DNA of 64,000 nt, from contig NC_092359.1 in NCBI RefSeq assembly GCF_030848805.1, positions 13,821,091-13,885,090 on the forward strand. The letters are read 5' to 3'. The translations under genes and the position numbers were made by a program. Positions 23,535 through 34,539 of this stretch are shown one piece after another. The notes below the pieces were generated by a model, which was given only the letters and a program-made list of their open reading frames with translations, made no database searches and was not told where the DNA came from. Origin of the DNA: Temnothorax longispinosus. Lineage: Eukaryota > Arthropoda > Insecta > Hymenoptera > Formicidae. How positions within the stretch are numbered: position 1 is the stretch's first letter; every line of letters starts with the position of its first letter.

Positions 23535-24597
23535 TTATGACGTAATAGGATACAATTCACTAATTATTTTAAAAAAATTGGGAATACGTTCATTTCGACA
23601 AAATTTTCTTTTAAATTGGAACTCGGCTAAATATCCAGTTAAATAAACTTCCCTTGTCCCATATCTTGGAATATTAGCACGTACTTCGCGCCAAAACCTC
23701 TCTATATTTTGAGTATGTGACCTAGGATTAAAAATATTTTATTTAATATTCTATTAATATTATTATTATTTAATAATATTTAAAATTTTGTACCCGTATC
23801 TGGATCTACAAAATTTAAGGAATGATTTACGGTATAATGCACAAAATCTTCATTTTCCAAATATTTGTATGATTTCCAACAATCGGACATTATAGTAGTA
23901 CCAGGCAATATCCAATCTTTTATTACGTTTAACAAACATTTTTTTGACCTCTCAGGAACGGGAACAATAAATGTACGACCACTTTCACGTTCATGGCCAC
24001 CAAAAATTCACTTTCCGTCAATCAATCGTCCTCTATTATATTTTCTTTTTCCTATTTTAGCTTCGTTAATCTCTACGATTTTATTTTTACCTCCAATTTT
24101 TTGGGAATGTTTTTCAACCAAATATACACATACCTAATAATTATTTATGTTAGATAATTATATATAGTAATATATAATTAATTTTTTGATGAAAATTATT
24201 ATAAATATTAATACCTCGCGGCAAAAGTTTTGCCAATCAACTATAGTATGATTGGCCAAATCTAATTCAGATTTTAAAAAATCATGCCGCGGCGGTTTTA
24301 GCATTATAAAATATGCTACAAATCGGCAAATATTCTCAATTGATAATTTGCTCTTATCAAACCATGTATTTTTTCGGGCACGTTCTCTGAATCCACATGC
24401 AATTTTTTGTCTTTTTTTGTGAGAATTTATTACATAACGCGATTTTGTACATCTAATTCTAATAAATCTTTATTTAATTCTATATCACTCTCACAGATTT
24501 TACATTTTAAAGTATTATTTAAAACTTTTGATTCTATTAAGAAATTAATTAAACGTTCTTTGTTGTTGATGAATGTTAAAAATTCATGTAATTTCAT
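23535..24597 (-). pseudogene. Merlin / ISXO2-like (IS1595-type) DNA transposase relic with an intron
   Basis: Starts at ATG 24597-24595 (MKLHEFLTFINNKERLINF). After a frame break it continues KIACGFRERARKNTWF ... LANHTIVDWQNFCREV. A GT-AG intron at 24214-24134 joins in frame to CVYLVEKHSQKIGG. Then come KIVEINEAKIGKRKYNRGR, GGHERESGRTF, PGTTIMSDCWKSYKYL and HYTVNHSLNFVDPDTG, and after an AT-rich 60-bp stretch HTQNIERFWREVRANIPRYG, ending at TAA 23537-23535. This is the ISXO2-like DDE transposase fold. The first acidic residue of the family's EID motif reads EIN here, a TGA lies at 24008-24010, and a stop follows DTGTKF. The second AT-rich insert looks like another intron but is one base out of frame. 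Confidence 0.85.
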
Positions 24598-24654
24598 TGT
24601 TTTATCGTGTAATTTTAAAGTAGCGGTTGAGATATAACGTTATAAGGTTATAAT

Positions 24655-25729
24655 GATATAAATGACTTAATTGAAGTAAGGCACAAGATCCCCTCAGGGG
24701 TCGTGGGCTGACTCTGGGGGCCCAATTGAGGGCTTTCCGGGCTGCCCCGATACGGGTTTTGCGAACCCGAGGTACCCGAGCACACCAGTACCGTAATCTC
24801 CGTCAGTCTTATGGCTGGCGGAGACCGGGGAGTCCCTTAAGGGACTCGCGAGGTAGGCGGCCTCTATAAAAAGTCTGCCCGGTCGGACGGGACCGTAAGG
24901 GACGAGCCAGCTTCTGCTGGCTCCGTTACCCGGCCGTCCTATGGGAAGGAAAACCTAGAATAAAAACCGGGGGTCCGGCTGCCCTGCTTAGGAGTTTGGC
25001 TATCGACGCGTATGCGGCTACCCAGACTCTAACAGCCGGTAGGGGAAGGCGACCCCGAGTTCAAACGCCCGGTTAACCGGGACCGATAGAGAGATTATGA
25101 TTCTTCCATCGACGAGGCGAGGTGGGCCTTCTCCCATTCGTTGAAAGATGGGGGACAACTCCGGGATCATTGCACGCTGGTGTTCCGGCAGATCCTGGAG
25201 TTGCGGGCTCACCAGGAGCTGCCCGGACCGCTCGGAAATGATCCAAGGTCGGGGCCGGGTGGCCCCGAGGAGGAGGGGGCCCACCGGACCGCCCGGATGT
25301 TTCCGAGTTAGGGCCGGTGGTGTCCCTGCCGCCGGCAACTAGGGTCGGCGGTGAGTATGGTGCCTGGCGGGGGCGCCGGCTTTGGGGGCTCTGTGCCCCG
25401 TCTTCCACGGGCGGCGGGGGCCGGGATTGAGCTTCGGCTCGGCCGGGGCCGGGATCGAGCTTTGCTCGGCCGGCCATCCTCGTCGTGCGCGGGGGCGGGA
25501 TGGCGGGGTTCCCTTTGTCGGTGTTGATCAACGGGTGGAACCTCAGGGGTCGGGGGCGGCTTTTGGGGGTCTTTCGGGGCCCCTGGGGGGCGTTCCCGAT
25601 ACGGGTATGGCGAACCCGGGGATACCCGAGAGCTCGGGCAGACTGGGCTCGTGAGGCGGGGAGCCAACTAGCCTAAGGAAAGGCCACCCCGATATAAAAC
25701 CAACCCTAGCGTGGGGGCAAACGGCACAA
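24655..25729 (+). other. GC-rich 5' UTR of a non-LTR element
   Basis: Abrupt change to GC-rich sequence. A block with GGCTTTCCGGGCTGCCCC, GATACGGGTTTTGCGAACCC and GAGGTACCCGAG (about 24695-24780) recurs at about 25540-25660, so the leader holds two monomer-like repeats about 850 bp apart. It leads directly into ORF1 at 25730. Promoter repeats of this type are known in some R1/L1-like elements; assignment here is inference. Confidence 0.55.
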
Positions 25730-26265
25730 ATGGAAGGTCTTCCTGGGAAGAAACTCTCCGGTATTGGAACCGGGAGCCGACGAGAAGACGGTAAAACCGG
25801 CAAGTCCGGGAAACCCGGCCGTCTCTCGTCGTCAACATACGACGGGCCACCCGGTGTGTTGGGGGCGAGCACACCTGGAGCAAATGTAATCGCTGCCAAA
25901 AATAAAAGGGTACAAAAGGAGGATCTTGTAGCCAAGAAGGCCAAAATATTCGCTAAGGCAAAAGAGATGTTGGCGCAGGATGCGTGGGATAAGATCCACG
26001 GGTACGGATTTAAGGATGACGACGAGGAGGTGGAAGAAGAAACGGATGAGGCTGTCAACCTGTGTCTACAGGAAAAGCAGAAGGCCATGGAAAAGATCAG
26101 GTCGCGACCTCCTCCGACTCAGGAAGAGTTGGAGGCGGAGGCTGCGGAGGAGGAACTTAACGCGCGGAAACGTGCGTTGATTCGCGGGGAGACTGCGCTA
26201 ACATACCGTGATATAGAGGTGCTTTCTCCTAAAGAGGTGGAGGAAAGAGCGGAATATCCGAGTCT
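25730..26265 (+). pseudogene. ORF1 N-terminal part of a non-LTR element, truncated
   Basis: About 178 residues of a basic and then acidic protein (KKLSGIGTGSRREDGK, then AKIFAKAKEMLAQDAWDKI and a long charged helix rich in Glu). The frame runs to 26365, but base composition and sequence change at about 26265 (AATCTTTTTTTCTAGCC), where unrelated AT-rich DNA starts. I read it as an R1-like ORF1 cut at its 3' side. No RNA-binding or zinc-knuckle domain remains, so the clade is uncertain. Confidence 0.55.
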
Positions 26266-26429
26266 CAGAATCTTTTTTTCTAGCCAAATACACAAAATAA
26301 AAAAGTTTCAACAAAATCGGAGAGGTTGGCGCTATACTGCATATTTACTGCAAGTTTTGTACTGAATTATGGCCAGTTAAGTCAAAAAAATTGAAATATA
26401 TTTATTATAGCTAAACTTTTTTTTCGCTG

Positions 26430-26860
26430 AGTTGTATTACACTATACACACAACTGTCAAAATATACGATGACAGCTGCAAATGAAGTAAGCGCAGCGAG
26501 AGAACCAATCGGCATCGTAGAAAAGCGACAACAATAAACTTTGATAGATTCGAGTATCGACTTTACATCCCTTTTTTAGATATGGACTAGACACTACAGA
26601 CGCGCGCTTCGCGCGCGCTATTTAGCTTTAACATTACACACAAAACTGTCAAAATATACGATGACAGCTGCTCATGAAGTAAGCACAGCGAGACAACCAA
26701 CAATAACCGCGACACATTCGAGTATCGACTTTGCACGCCTTTTTTAGAGAGGCAGATGGATGGAAGATTTATAAATGCAAATGTCTTATAATTGTTAGAG
26801 AAACGAAGGAAGCGTGAACTGTGTGAAAAGCAGAATAGAAGTTTTAAAGTCAAATTAGAC
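26430..26860 (-). mobile_element. Helitron-like repeat, 3' end at 26587
   Basis: On the minus strand a hairpin GCGCGCGCGAAGCGCGCG is followed by TCTGTAGTGTCTAG and then T, matching the Helitron rule hairpin-spacer-CTRR with a host T. Upstream (26625-26720) lies ACTGTCAAAATATACGATGACAGC. A sister sequence without the hairpin occupies 26440-26580. The copy ending at 30017 is on the other strand. Confidence 0.6.
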
Positions 26861-26999
26861 AACATAAAGGTGACAATTATATATTTATTTTAGGTATTTA
26901 TATAGAATATAGTTACTATTGCACCTCAAAAATTAATTAAAAAAATAGGCTCATTCGACGCATTTTAGCACGAAATGAAAGAATCTGGCAGAAAAATGC

Positions 27000-27570
27000 G
27001 GCGGTCTGCCCTGCGAAGCGAGATATTTAGCGTTAAAGTTGACGATTCTTAGGTTAGAAATCCTATCATACCGACGTGATGTAGCGATCATGAGCAGTTC
27101 CTCGAAAGGAACAGGGGAATATGACCTCTCCTGTATAGGGGAAGGATTGGAGGCAGGCAAAAGGGAGGGGGAATCGGAAAGTTCCCCGGGGCGAACCGGG
27201 GAATACGAAGGTTCGAGCAGGGGGGAAGAATCAGGGGTGTCGGGGAGTACGCGATAATTAAGGCGGCGAGAAAGCGAATTAGGGGGTGGCGGCGACGGTG
27301 GTTCCTCCGGAAGAGCTGGTGGAGGCGGCGGAGTGGCGAGCCGCGGAGGACTGGCGCTCGTGTCGGAGGAATTCTAATGTTATTCTCTTTAGTTCTGCTC
27401 GCGCCCGTTTGTTCCGACGATTCCTCTTCCGCTTGAAGATCGCGCGGAGATTCCGTCTTCGAGGGGGTGGAACTTTCGGGTCCACTAAAATTATTTTATT
27501 TATTTAGTGGTCGATTTTCCTTGGACCCGGTCGAAAGCATACAAAGCAAACAAAAGGAAATTGTTACGAG
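27000..27570 (-). other. GC-rich low-complexity region, possible retroelement leader
   Basis: Rich in GGGG and CGG with short frames in several phases on both strands. No domain recognised. CCACTAAAATTATTTTA TTTATTTAGTGG at 27482-27510 is a perfect short palindrome. May belong with the LTR-like stretch to its right. Confidence 0.35.
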
Positions 27571-27893
27571 CTCAAGGTGTCAGCAAACCGGCTGAGTCCG
27601 CGACAGTGACGAAGACGCCGGGAGTCAAAGGCCGACAAGTCAGCCAGACCCGCGACAACGCCAACGACCGCCGCGAATCTAATGCCTACACCGATCGACC
27701 CAAACCCATAATAATAATTAATCTACCATAAGCTCGGGGTGACAGCGAACCGGGCGAGTCCACGACAGCGACGAAGACGCCGGGAGTCAAAGGCCGACCA
27801 GTCAGCCAGACCCGCGACAACGCCAACGACCGCCGCGAACCTAATGCCCATGCCGATCAACCCAAATCCGCGATGCTAATAAACTCGTAATAA
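27570..27893. repeat. Direct duplication, 162-bp unit, two copies
   Basis: GCTCAAGGTGTCAGC at 27570 and GCTCGGGGTGACAGC at 27732 start two units that share ACGAAGACGCCGGGAGTC and AACGCCAACGACCGCCGCG. The second unit adds CCAAATCCGCGATG and AATAAACTCGTAATAATAAA. Confidence 0.8.
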
Positions 27894-28480
27894 TAAACTC
27901 CCAGGGATCCAATAGTCGATAGACTACTTGAGAAGGGGGACGATAATACGAAAAAGAAAAAAGATTAAGAGACTTACTACTTAATGAATTCTTGAAGGAC
28001 TCCTTGCCGAAATGGATCTTGGTTGGAGAATGAGTCGAAGGGACTGATGTGCGGTCGGATGTCTTACACTGACTCTAAGTGCTGAATCGTGACTCGAAGA
28101 CGGAAGAGATCACGATTATAATGCTGAGACTAAACCACGAGACTAAAGCTTGGGAGGCTTGAAGAGACTCAGAAGCTTTGAGAGGAAATGCCGCAATGTC
28201 AGGGTTTATATAGGAAAATGTAAGGAATGGAAGGGATGAATTTCGTGTGGGATGTGTCTGGTTTTCGTTTTTAGGACTTTTGGTTGGCGGGATTCTTCTA
28301 ATTTGTGTTTAAGGATTTCTTATTGGGTGGGATGGTCTTCACCCAATAGGTGGATTCTTAAGTTCTCGCCTATCCTGGGGAGCTAGATACGGTTATCAAT
28401 TTTCGCGGCTGTTTATTAGTGAGTCGTCTAATAAGGCCCCCACTGTCTTATCGGAGGTGCAACCCAGCGATTCTTCCAGT
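27894..28480 (-). other. Possible LTR on the minus strand
   Basis: Read on the minus strand it has CCTATATAAACCCTGAC (TATA box) near 28200 followed by a pyrimidine-rich, G-poor stretch and TTTATTATTACG further on, as in an LTR U3-R-U5. I could not define the ends, a target duplication or a second LTR, so this is a weak call. Confidence 0.3.
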
Positions 28481-29040
28481 GACATATTTTGTTTTTCGGC
28501 TATCGCCGATTTCTCTTTTATTATGGTTCTGGGTTCTTAGTTTATCTTGCGACCCTATTTTCAGTACCAACAGACAAATGCATTCCATCTAATCTTAATT
28601 GCAGTTTTATTGCAAACAGAAACTTCCGCCACGTGCTCTTACAAGATTTCCAAAAGCACATTTTAGACCTCGTTTCTGTTTGTCGGAACATTGCGCGGGC
28701 AATTTTGAGCTAGTCGCGTGATGCAATAAAGATCCTAAGCAAACTCTGTTTGGGATTAAGGCTCCTTTTGGCGCGTCGTGTCGCCGGGTTTATAATTATG
28801 GGCCAGACAAAGTTGATAAAAAATCCGATTACGTATGCCCCGTCTGTCAGTAATTTATTCTGGAAGGTCGCTTTGTCGCCTAGCCAAATAGCTAGTTATA
28901 AAAAAAAGGAATGTGAGGAGATCAAAGTTCACTCGCCGATCGATAACCGTCCGTGCTCAGTTTACTTATTCTAATCTTAAAGCCTATCTTAGGCGCATAG
29001 GAATTTCCGCGAAAAAGGGAAATCGTGGACTCCACAGGAC
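28481..29040. other. No gene recognised
   Basis: Moderate GC with AATAAAG at about 28725. Several short frames but no domain. Confidence 0.5.
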
Positions 29041-29268
29041 GTAACAGGGTTAATAGTGTAATATAATAGTAATAGTATAACATTAAGGGCCCGGACACAC
29101 ACTTCTGCACAACGCATAATGCGTAAGCATAAGAAAATTGATTGGTCCATACACATGTGCATAAGGAAATAGACCAATCAATTTTCTTATGCTTACGCAT
29201 TATGCGTTGTGCAGAAGTGTGTGCTCCCCGCTTAAAGCTAAATAGCCCGCGCATAACGCGCGTCTGTT
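29041..29268 (+). mobile_element. Degenerate Helitron-family 3' end carrying a TTAA-flanked MITE
   Basis: TAATAGTGTAATATAATAG and AATAGTATAAC (29050-29082), then after the MITE TTAAAGCTAAATAGC and a decayed hairpin CCGCGCATAACGCGCG. It parallels the intact copy at 29940-30017. The MITE at 29087-29231 interrupts it. Confidence 0.6.
29087..29231. mobile_element. Palindromic MITE with TTAA target duplication
   Basis: Arms CACACACTTCTGCACAACGC and GCGTTGTGCAGAAGTGTG enclose a second pair (TTGATTGGTC / GACCAATCAA). TTAA flanks both sides (29083-29086, 29232-29235). The sister Helitron copy at 29970-29990 shows the empty site GTTAAAGCTAAATAG. TTAA targeting fits piggyBac- or Kolobok-type elements; the superfamily is not settled from the termini alone. 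Confidence 0.8.
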
Positions 29269-29859
29269 TAATAATAAAAATGCAAAAGAAAATTAGATGG
29301 TAACGTCACACGATGTTCCCAAGCGGTCACTCATCAAAGTATACTAACCGTGCTCAACGTTGCTTGACTTCAGTGATCAAACGAGAATTTTTTTTAACGA
29401 GGATAATTTATTAACTCATATAAATACAACTAAATTATTTTCATATATACATTGTAGTTCTTATCTATTTTAGCTTAACCTACTTTGTCAATTAAGTACA
29501 AGTTGATCTTGTGGCCATCTCCGGTACTTTTTATTTCATTCTCATTAAATTATTATATACCTATCCTTTGGAATGTACTTTGTAGGAAAAACATGAAAAA
29601 ACCTACTTGTCAGATGAACATTTAAAACGAGAACTGGTACTTTACAACGTGATATAAATGTTACCCTGACATATGAGTTATCCATAATCAGTTTTATATT
29701 ATGATTCTGTTCCAAAATTCCATTTTTTTTTATATAGAAATAAATGTCATAAGAATCGTTAACTGATTAATTAATGCGTACAATAAGAAAGCCATTTAAT
29801 ACTTATTTTTTTCCATTATCCGCTCTTAAAGAAGGCATGTAAGAGATTGAATTGTTGCC

Positions 29860-30017
29860 GCTTTTCCGCGATTCTGATTGGTCACTGTGCTTACTTGGTG
29901 AGCATCTGTCATCGTATATTTTGTTATGTGTATCAAGGGGTTAATAGTGTAATATATAGTAATAGTATAATGTTAAAGCTAAATAGCGCGCGCAAAGCGC
30001 GCGTCTGTGATGTCTAA
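29860..30017 (+). mobile_element. Helitron-like repeat, 3' end at 30017
   Basis: GCATCTGTCATCGTATATTT, then GTTAAAGCTAAATAGC, hairpin GCGCGCGCAAAGCGCGCG, spacer TCTGTGATGT, CTAA and a host T. Same family as the minus-strand end at 26587. Confidence 0.6.
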
Positions 30018-31143
30018 TATTAAAAATAATACATGAAAGATCCAAGGAGATATATACACAAGTATTTAAAAAATTTGGGGTACTATTGCAACAACACATT
30101 CTTGAGACCAAATCAAGTCAAAAAGCCCTATACCACTTTTCCCTCCAACAAACAATTATCGAGATAAGCTATATATTAAAAAAGATACCATAAAGTTCTC
30201 CTCGAATATTTCAAAAAGTATTAGACAAAGAGAAAAATGTTTCAGGCAAAAGTTGTTCAAATTAATTAGTAAAAAAAAATGATACAAGAGAAAATGGGAG
30301 TATCTATTTAAAAAATTGAACTTGGGCTCAACACAGGCCCTAGACTCAAAATCGAATAACAATAGAATCATCTATTGGCCTCCTTTGAAGAAACTTTTAT
30401 TTGAAATTTCCAATAAATCGACACTTTCTGAGATAAAATTGACCATTCCGGAACTTTTGGTACCCACGGTATATGCGTACACGGCACACAATTAAATTAT
30501 GCATATAACGCACAAGCGAGATAACTAAGATAATAATCAGTGTCAAGGAATGTGAGCGTGTAAATGATTGCGCACTGATTGCACTGACCAGAGCGGTATA
30601 AATGCGTTTTAAGGAACAAATTGGCTTTGAGTGAGTGTCTGTCCGTGTGACTGCAATCTGAACTTCTTGCTGAAAATGTTAAAATCTCAACGAAAAAATT
30701 GAGACATTTTTAACATGTAAAATTTCGAAATCTCAGTATTAACTGCACCAATCTTAATCAGACTGATCGCAATTGAAAGCTCGTATCAACGTTTTATTAG
30801 AAAACTGTTATCAGATTTTCGATCGCTGTTTTCTTTTTTGAGATATTTGATTCGGAAAGTTGATTGGCCCAAAAACTCTGGATAAGCTACTTGGCCGCGA
30901 TTTGATAGTCGTCTATTAGATCTCTGTATGTACTTGGCGTCGCGACGCTCCGCGTTGCTTGATTTATTATTAGTTATATATTATTAATATTAATATCAAT
31001 GCAATTAATACAACATTTTCTATACTTACGTTAATTTTATTTCTTTACATTAACATTACATGCAATAGCCGCACACAAAATCTGTTAATACTTATATAAC
31101 TTACTCTTGTTTACTCATGAGTAATTTAAATGCGTAATAAAAA
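30018..31143. other. AT-rich DNA, no gene seen
   Basis: Contains one GTACTTGGCGTCGCGACGC motif near 30930, which resembles the GTACTTGG repeats near the UGT gene. No coding signal. Confidence 0.5.
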
Positions 31144-33066
31144 CTAATCAATAGCTTTATTAGAAAAAAATATACTTAACAATATTATAAAGAAATTAAG
31201 AAACAAAAATGCGTAGACATCAATCAGATTTTGTTCTATCCAGCTCTGAGACCTTAGCGGCGCACAGTAATCCCAAATCCCAAACCTGGCCAAAAGCCAA
31301 ATTTTCAAATATTTAATAGTGTATTTAAATATGAAATTATATTATCTTAAATGTTTAATAAACCAATTTATGCAATAATTATTTTATGAATATGTATTGG
31401 CACTTTGAAATACGTCCAGCGTCCTCAAAGTCGGACAATTTTATGCACGCGTTCCATTACTATTTTACAACTATGACATCGTGCTGTCTCCCACAATGAT
31501 AATATGCCATATATCATGATAATATTCTATAATTTTTAATTCCTTTGAATGACAACTTGATAAGATATTCTAACATATATCTATATTGTAATAGAAAATG
31601 CAATATGCTGTGCTTATTAACATTTATAATATATTCTTTAAACAGTAAAAATTTCAAAAACGGATATGAATAAAATTGTCAATATAAAAAGTGCGACGCA
31701 GTGTGACGCATTCTTTCTTATCTCATAACAAAGATTACTAAGCATAGCAAATAATAAAAAAAGAATTAGCTGCTCATAGCTGCTTTTTGCAAAATATCAA
31801 ACTACAATGTTGTGGCGCCTAGTAATAGAATCAAGAGACACGGCCAGTGTCTCGCGCCAAATACGCGAAGCGACTCCGCATATATTACCTACTATATAGT
31901 TCATAAGATTACAGTAATAATAATAGATGATTAGCTTTGTCTTTTTTTTGTTTATTTATCGCAGTATATAAATTATGTATGTATGATTTGTCAACAGCTC
32001 AATAATTCCTTACAGTTAGTTTGTTGTCTTAATTCAACGCAAATAGAAGCACAATGTATTCGAAAAATATAAGTTGCCGCAAAATTCACACAATCATTTT
32101 AGAAAATAAAGGTGACTTAGAACATGTGCGCGGAAACAACGTATTTTTAATTATGTAATCAATTTATTTAATTTGAGTGAAGATAAAAATAAAAAAAGAA
32201 CTAGTAATGTATATAAGAAAGCATTTTTTTAATATATACTTTAATAAATAGAGAAGTAGCATGTCGGTGAAGTTGGCATATCATTTTCTAGCAGATCAAA
32301 AATAAAAGGGAGTTCTTGTCACATGCAGTCGAGTTCTATAGTTCCTGATACTTTTTAGTAATAGTTCTGGTGATTTTACCCAAAAAACAGTCGATCGAAA
32401 AAATAATCTGTTAACTTCCCGTAACAGATCATTTTCTAGCAGATCAAAAATAAAAGCATCAATGCAATTAAGATAAAATTTATTAATGCAACATCAATAT
32501 TAATGAACAAAAAACATCAGATAATTGTTTTAATAATTTAAATATTTGGTCCAATAATATCCAATTGAATTAACTATTTATGCTTGTGGCAGCCCGTGAC
32601 GTCGACGTTTAATTAAAGCAACTTTATTTTTTTTTGTGCACGTATTAATAAACGTTTTTTATGTAAAAATAAATAATATATATGCCCGCCATTTTGTGTT
32701 TCGTAATTTTGACTTTTTATTCGTAATCCACAATCTCGAAAACCCCAATGTACCAAGTTTCGGCTAAATCTGATATTTTTTAAATATACATGTCCGCCAT
32801 TGGATCCGCCATTTTGTTTTTTGTAATTTTGACTTTTGATTCGTAATCAGCGACCTCGAAAACCATTAATATATCAATTTTTATTTAAATTGTAAAACGC
32901 CTTTATATTTTGGCCAGGTTTTTGGGATTTGGGACCACTGTGCGGCGTTACTAAAGTTCCATTTGAATGGCGAACGGTGTATTCAACACTCCAACTAGCT
33001 AAATCTAACGGCGGTATTGACCGATCACGGAATTTGCCGGATAATTGTTTCATGTTGTTTGTATAA
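31144..33066 (-). pseudogene. UGT last exon, split by a Transib-like insertion
   Basis: Exon parts 33066-32943 and 31262-31144. After a TACAG acceptor (phase 2) it reads YTNNMKQLSGKFRDRSIPPL and VEYTVRHSNGTLVTP, the conserved C-terminal region of insect UGTs. Beyond the insert it continues in the same frame with LRSQSWIEQN, then a hydrophobic membrane anchor (LIDVYAFLFLNFFIILLSIFF), a short Lys-bearing tail and TAG at 31146-31144. The reading frame resumes exactly across the insertion once one copy of the 5-bp duplication is discounted. Insect UGTs are anchored in the ER membrane by this segment. No upstream UGT exon was found on this strand before the SLC44 exons at 33865, so the exon is an orphan here. 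Confidence 0.87.
31263..32942. mobile_element. Non-autonomous Transib-like transposon in a UGT exon
   Basis: Termini CACAGTAATCCCAAATCCC and GGGATTTGGGACCACTGTG, with similarity continuing through AACCTGGCCAAAA. CGCCG (CGGCG on the plus strand) is duplicated at 31258-31262 and 32943-32947. CACAGTG ends and 5-bp CGNCG-type duplications are hallmarks of Transib, the superfamily related to RAG1. The 1.68-kb interior is AT-rich with no transposase frame; CATTTTCTAGCAGATC is repeated at about 32280 and 32430. Confidence 0.8.
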
Positions 33067-33129
33067 CTGTACCAAAAAAGTATTTTATTGATTATTAATA
33101 ACATTACAAAATTATGTTACCTTATCAAA

Positions 33130-33640
33130 AAGAAGAGTCGCGCCTCAAGTGATCTATTACAATTACAGAAAAAAAATTATATCTCTTTAAATTACAGCGC
33201 CAATTACAGAGAAAACATATATATTTCCTCAAAAATAATTGTTGCACTACTTTGAAAAATCTTTACATTGTGTCAATTAGAAAAAGAATGTATGATAACA
33301 ATTTTATAAGATTAAAAAATTTTATTTAAATTTAATAAGGGAATACAAGATATATAAATACAAAGTTTACATGTGTATTTTTTAGTGGTCACAAAGAATT
33401 ACAGAGGTAACAGTACAAAATAAAAATATTTTATTAAAATATTTAACCCAACGAGGGAATACAAGGTATTTAAATACAAAGTTTATATATGTATTTTTCA
33501 ATAGAATAAAAGATTTAATCACAAAGAATTACAGAGGTAACAGTAAAAAAATAAAAATATTTTATTAAAATACATAAATTTTTCTTGTAAAAAAACTTGG
33601 CGCTGTTAGACCTCGAAATTTTAAATTAAAAAGGCGTTCA
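33130..33640. repeat. Direct repeat, about 120-bp unit, related to the 52-kb element ends
   Basis: AATACAAGATATATAAATAC near 33342 and AATACAAGGTATTTAAATAC near 33460 start two units that share GAATTACAGAGGTAACAGTA. The block ends TTTTTCTTGTAAAAAAACTTGGCGC, which also bounds the element at 52086-53874. No gene between here and the SLC44 stop codon. Confidence 0.6.
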
Positions 33641-33864
33641 TATCTTTACATGATTTAAATATCTCTAAGCATTATAAAAACAACTTTCAAGACAGGTTTT
33701 TGTAAAGTTATTTGTATAGCAATACAAATATTGCACGCGTAAATGTCGAAAGGAATCTACTCTTATTAGATGTACGAGTGATAAAATGCAAAAGTATTCT
33801 ATCATACTAAAAAAAATGTGTGTAAAAATGTGTATAAAAAAGGTACGTCTAAAGTATCAGATAT

Positions 33865-34357
33865 TTATTCGTTCATCGGTGTCATTTCGTGAGACTGTTG
33901 TCCGTTTGTATTGCTGCTAGAGGCTCCGATTTGTGCTAACGCAGACTGACGCCACTTTCCATTTTCACCGTTTAAATTCTTATCCTCGCATACACATAAG
34001 AACAGCGTGTCGATAACGGTCTACAATAACAAATTAATTTATTATAAAAGATCTTAGTTAATAAATCATTCTCGTATATATACATAAGAAAATGTGTCGA
34101 CAAACATATCATGTTTATGTATGTATTTGACTCACCTCGTAAACGGAAATTATACAATGAGCAATGAAAAATAAAAAAACGCAAACGATAAAGATCGGAA
34201 TAGCGTAAAAATGTAGCTCAGGATCTTGTCTCATGAAAAGTAATGCGACGCTTCCGGTTGCAGCTGTAACGAAATACTTTTCCAGGAACAATATAAAATC
34301 GCCGAATCCATTGATTACTGCTATTTGAAGAGCATTACTGACGAGTGTTGTAAAAGC
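33865..34357 (-). CDS. SLC44 choline-transporter-like protein, last two exons
   Basis: Exon 34357-34136 follows a TTTTTTTCAG acceptor and encodes AFTTLVSNALQIAVINGFGD to FFIAHCIISVYE. It ends at a GTGAG donor in phase 0. The last exon 34020-33865 follows a TTGTAG acceptor with TVIDTLFLCVCEDKN, then a polar tail ending HEMTPMNE and TAA. The NAL.VA.IN..GDF.LFL block, two hydrophobic segments and SVYE..IDT.FLC.CED are characteristic of the CTL/SLC44 C-terminus, closest in style to CTL1. SLC44 proteins are multi-pass plasma-membrane or mitochondrial choline transporters. The tail lacks the usual RPYFMS-like motif after the CED. Upstream exons were not found to the right before the gap at 37392. 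Splice sites and frame look intact. Confidence 0.85.
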
Positions 34358-34539
34358 CTGAAAAAAAATAAATAAATTTTACAAATATAAAAAAAGTTAT
34401 AAACATCTCATTATATTGATAAAATGTGTATATTATTCTATTATAACCCACACAGCACATGATATCATACGTATCATCCCATTGTTATATTCAATGTACT
34501 GTGATCATCCGTAAAATACTGAGATCAACGCTATAATAT

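Noticed and set aside
23865..24137. 90-codon plus-strand ORF
   Set aside because: Opposite strand of the Merlin transposase relic, which carries the recognisable motifs.
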